Positions 23,144 to 24,654 of a DNA stretch of 24,654 nucleotides are shown one piece after another. Under the pieces are notes generated by a model. The model had not been told where the DNA came from. It made no database searches and saw only the letters and a list, made by a program, of their open reading frames with translations. The first letter of the stretch is position 1, and each line of letters opens with the position of its first letter. The DNA is taken from positions 2,051-26,704 of the forward strand of contig DKBS01000038.1 of the NCBI GenBank assembly GCA_002451275.1. Reading direction: 5' to 3'. Source of the stretch: Planctomycetaceae bacterium UBA6894 (GTDB lineage Bacteria; Planctomycetota; Planctomycetia; Gemmatales; Gemmataceae). The position numbers and the translations under genes were made by a program.

Positions 23144-23169
23144 GCAAAAGGCGTTGATTTTTGCTTTTT
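23144..23169 (+). terminator. Weak terminator-like hairpin after gene B
   Basis: GCAAAA (23144-23149) can pair with TTTTGC (23159-23164) across a 9-nt loop and is followed by five T residues. The stem is A/T-rich, so termination would be partial at best. Confidence 0.3.
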
Positions 23170-23203
23170 GTCGCCCAAAGTATTCGACTATCCAAGGTTC
23201 CCC

Positions 23204-23232
23204 TTGACTCCTTTGGCCCGCCGGACCATAGG
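23204..23232 (+). promoter_or_regulatory. Possible internal promoter before gene C
   Basis: TTGACT (23204-23209) lies 17 bp before CATAGG (23227-23232). The -35 is good and the -10 poor (three of six). It sits in the 241-bp gap between genes B and C, the only long gap in the cluster. Confidence 0.25.
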
Positions 23233-23363
23233 CTTTTGATGAGTGGACGGTACATGCCGCAGTTGAGACCCCGTTTCCCCTTGCAGGGACTGGGTTTCCG
23301 GCAGGCAGGGCAAGGGATCGGGGAAGGTCGCGATTGGCGGCCCGCTTGGATGAGGGATCTCCC

Positions 23364-24317
23364 ATGACCGCAGTCGGCAAGATTCTGGTCTTCTTGACCA
23401 TGGCAATGAGTCTGGCCCTTGGGACCATCTCGCTCTTTGTCCACGCCTTGGTGGTGAAGAAGAACGCCGAGCTGGTGGAGGCGAAGAAGACTCTGGAGGT
23501 GAACCAGAGCAACATCGCGCTGTACACCAAGGACAAGGTCACCTGGGGTGAGGAGCGCAGCAAGCTGGAGCGCTCCCGCAGCGACCTGGAAAGCCGGTTG
23601 CGCGACTTTGACACACTGTTCAAGCAGGCGGCGCTGGAAGGGTCGGACCCGGCCAAGCTGAACGAGTATTTGTCGCTGCAGAAAAAGACCAACCAGGACC
23701 TGCAGACGAAGGTGAAGACCTACGAGCAGGAAATCAACCTGCTGCGGACCGACGGCAAGGCCAAGGTAGAAGAGACGAACAGCGCCAATGCCGGCAAGGA
23801 CATCGCAGAGAAGGACTCCACCACCCGGGCCAGCCAGATGTCCCGCGTGCAGGAGGAACTCCAAGCGGCAGTGAAGGCCCGCCAGGAGATGTTCATGGAA
23901 AAGAACCGGATGTTTGAGGATAAAACCCAGGCCGAGATCGTGGCCACGGCCCTCCGCACCCGCAACAGCGAAATGGAAAAGGAACTGAAGCGGCTCAGCA
24001 CCGAGAACAAGCGCCTGCGCGAATCGGGCAGCACAACCGTGGCCAAGCCCGGTCAACCGCGCGACAACTTCCCCAGCGTGCCGCTGGAGGGAGCGGTGAT
24101 GCGTTCGGACGAAACCGGCCTGATGCAGATCAGTCTGGGCAGTGACGACGGGCTGCAGCGTGGCCACACCCTGGAACTGTTCCGGCTGAACCCGGCGGCG
24201 TACCTGGGGCGCGTGAAGATCATTGAGGTGAACCCGAAGGACGCCGTGGCGCAGCCGGTCGGGCAGTTGAACGGCAAGCCCGGCAAGGGTGACAAGGTGG
24301 CCAGCCAGATCCGCTAA
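23364..24317 (+). CDS. Single-pass membrane coiled-coil protein C with C-terminal beta domain
   Basis: The 317 residues start with the anchor 'MTAVGKILVFLTMAMSLALG' (about 5-30), then a long charged helix (about 33-222) with repeated Lys/Glu/Leu/Gln spacing, interrupted by 'EETNSANAGKDIAEKDS' near 136-152. After a Pro/Gly hinge (223-242) comes a compact beta-rich domain (about 243-317): 'GLMQISLGSDDGLQRGHTLE', then AAYLGRVKIIEVNPKDAVA and GKGDKV. The pattern of a 'G-x-L-x-x-G' turn and a closing 'G-D-x-V' strand resembles small beta-barrel modules at the ends of envelope proteins such as MreC, but I cannot assign it. GAGG lies eight bases before the ATG at 23364. Gene D follows 45 bp later. 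Confidence 0.82.
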   Translation: MTAVGKILVFLTMAMSLALGTISLFVHALVVKKNAELVEAKKTLEVNQSNIALYTKDKVTWGEERSKLERSRSDLESRLRDFDTLFKQAALEGSDPAKLNEYLSLQKKTNQDLQTKVKTYEQEINLLRTDGKAKVEETNSANAGKDIAEKDSTTRASQMSRVQEELQAAVKARQEMFMEKNRMFEDKTQAEIVATALRTRNSEMEKELKRLSTENKRLRESGSTTVAKPGQPRDNFPSVPLEGAVMRSDETGLMQISLGSDDGLQRGHTLELFRLNPAAYLGRVKIIEVNPKDAVAQPVGQLNGKPGKGDKVASQIR

Positions 24318-24362
24318 GGCGACGCGCGCGGGCCCAACGACACGATCAGGGAGTAGTCAGCC

Positions 24363-24654
24363 ATGGCCAAACGCAAACGGGACGGGGATGCCCCCAAGAG
24401 TGATGTCTACGTTGGCCTGCTGGCGCTGGCGCTGCTGGCGCAGATCGTCGCCGCGGTGTTCCTGTTCCTGGATTACAACAACCTGGGAAGTGTGAAGCTT
24501 CCCTCGATGCCGAAATTCACCTGGTCGGGCGAGGCTCCGGCAGGCGCCGCACCGGCTGGCGCGGCCCCCGCGGGTGGCGCTCCCGGCGGTGCGGCTCCCG
24601 CCGGGAACTTACCGGTTTTTTTGAACGAAAAAGGTGGAGGGGGGCCCGATCGGG
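24363..24654 (+). CDS. Small membrane protein D, cut by the right edge
   Basis: The frame opens at ATG 24363 (GGGAG nine bases upstream) and is still open at the last base. The first 97 residues have a basic cytoplasmic start (MAKRKRDGDAPKSD), one membrane helix 'VYVGLLALALLAQIVAAVFL' (about 15-36), a short linker, and an Ala/Gly/Pro repeat (about 57-80). The last 15 residues use codons unlike the rest, including TTA, and follow homopolymer runs, so the very end may be poor sequence. It belongs with genes A-C by position, size and plan. Function is unknown. Confidence 0.72.
   Translation, partial: MAKRKRDGDAPKSDVYVGLLALALLAQIVAAVFLFLDYNNLGSVKLPSMPKFTWSGEAPAGAAPAGAAPAGGAPGGAAPAGNLPVFLNEKGGGGPDR

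Noticed and set aside
23109..24167. Minus-strand 352-codon frame opposite gene C
   Set aside because: It mirrors the repetitive Lys/Glu/Leu codons of the coiled coil and has no independent start signal.

Overview
The window looks like a chromosomal segment from a high-GC planctomycete, probably of the Gemmata group. I infer this from gene content and style: a membrane-anchored Hanks-type Ser/Thr kinase, a fused multihaem cytochrome next to an FG-GAP/ASPIC-UnbV protein, a long Pro-rich IF-2, and a run of short-anchored coiled-coil proteins of a type I associate with planctomycetes. No database search was possible, so the taxonomic call is an inference. There is no rRNA, tRNA, CRISPR array, insertion sequence or phage gene that I can support.

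Layout. Positions 1-5713 (minus strand) hold the transcription/translation operon nusA - infB - DUF503 (ylxP-like) - rbfA, with rbfA cut by the left edge. Upstream of nusA lies a good sigma70-type promoter (5923-5951), followed by a folded leader with an intrinsic terminator (5831-5855) before the gene, which looks like an attenuator. A divergent terC-type membrane protein gene follows (6039-6887). A nitrilase-family amidohydrolase and an AroE-like dehydrogenase form a translationally coupled minus-strand pair (7035-8833).

From 9022 to 16528 the plus strand carries a small secreted Cys-containing protein and what looks like an electron-transfer or surface module. The module comprises a 1052-residue membrane protein with five haem-c motifs and a TPR-like tail, an FG-GAP/ASPIC-UnbV protein overlapping it by 4 bp, and a secreted TPR protein that ends at a strong terminator. 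A GT4 glycosyltransferase follows (16653-17810). A compact RHH-like/PIN toxin-antitoxin pair (17820-18484), an RsuA/RluB-type pseudouridine synthase and a Ser/Thr kinase lie on the minus strand.

From 21054 to the right edge there are four tandem plus-strand genes for small single-pass membrane proteins, three of them coiled-coil. Three begin with a near-identical membrane anchor containing a GK(I/W)L motif, and the fourth is cut by the edge. They match no function I recognise and sit divergently from the membrane-anchored kinase. This cluster, together with the cytochrome/ASPIC/TPR module, is the best candidate here for an undescribed system.
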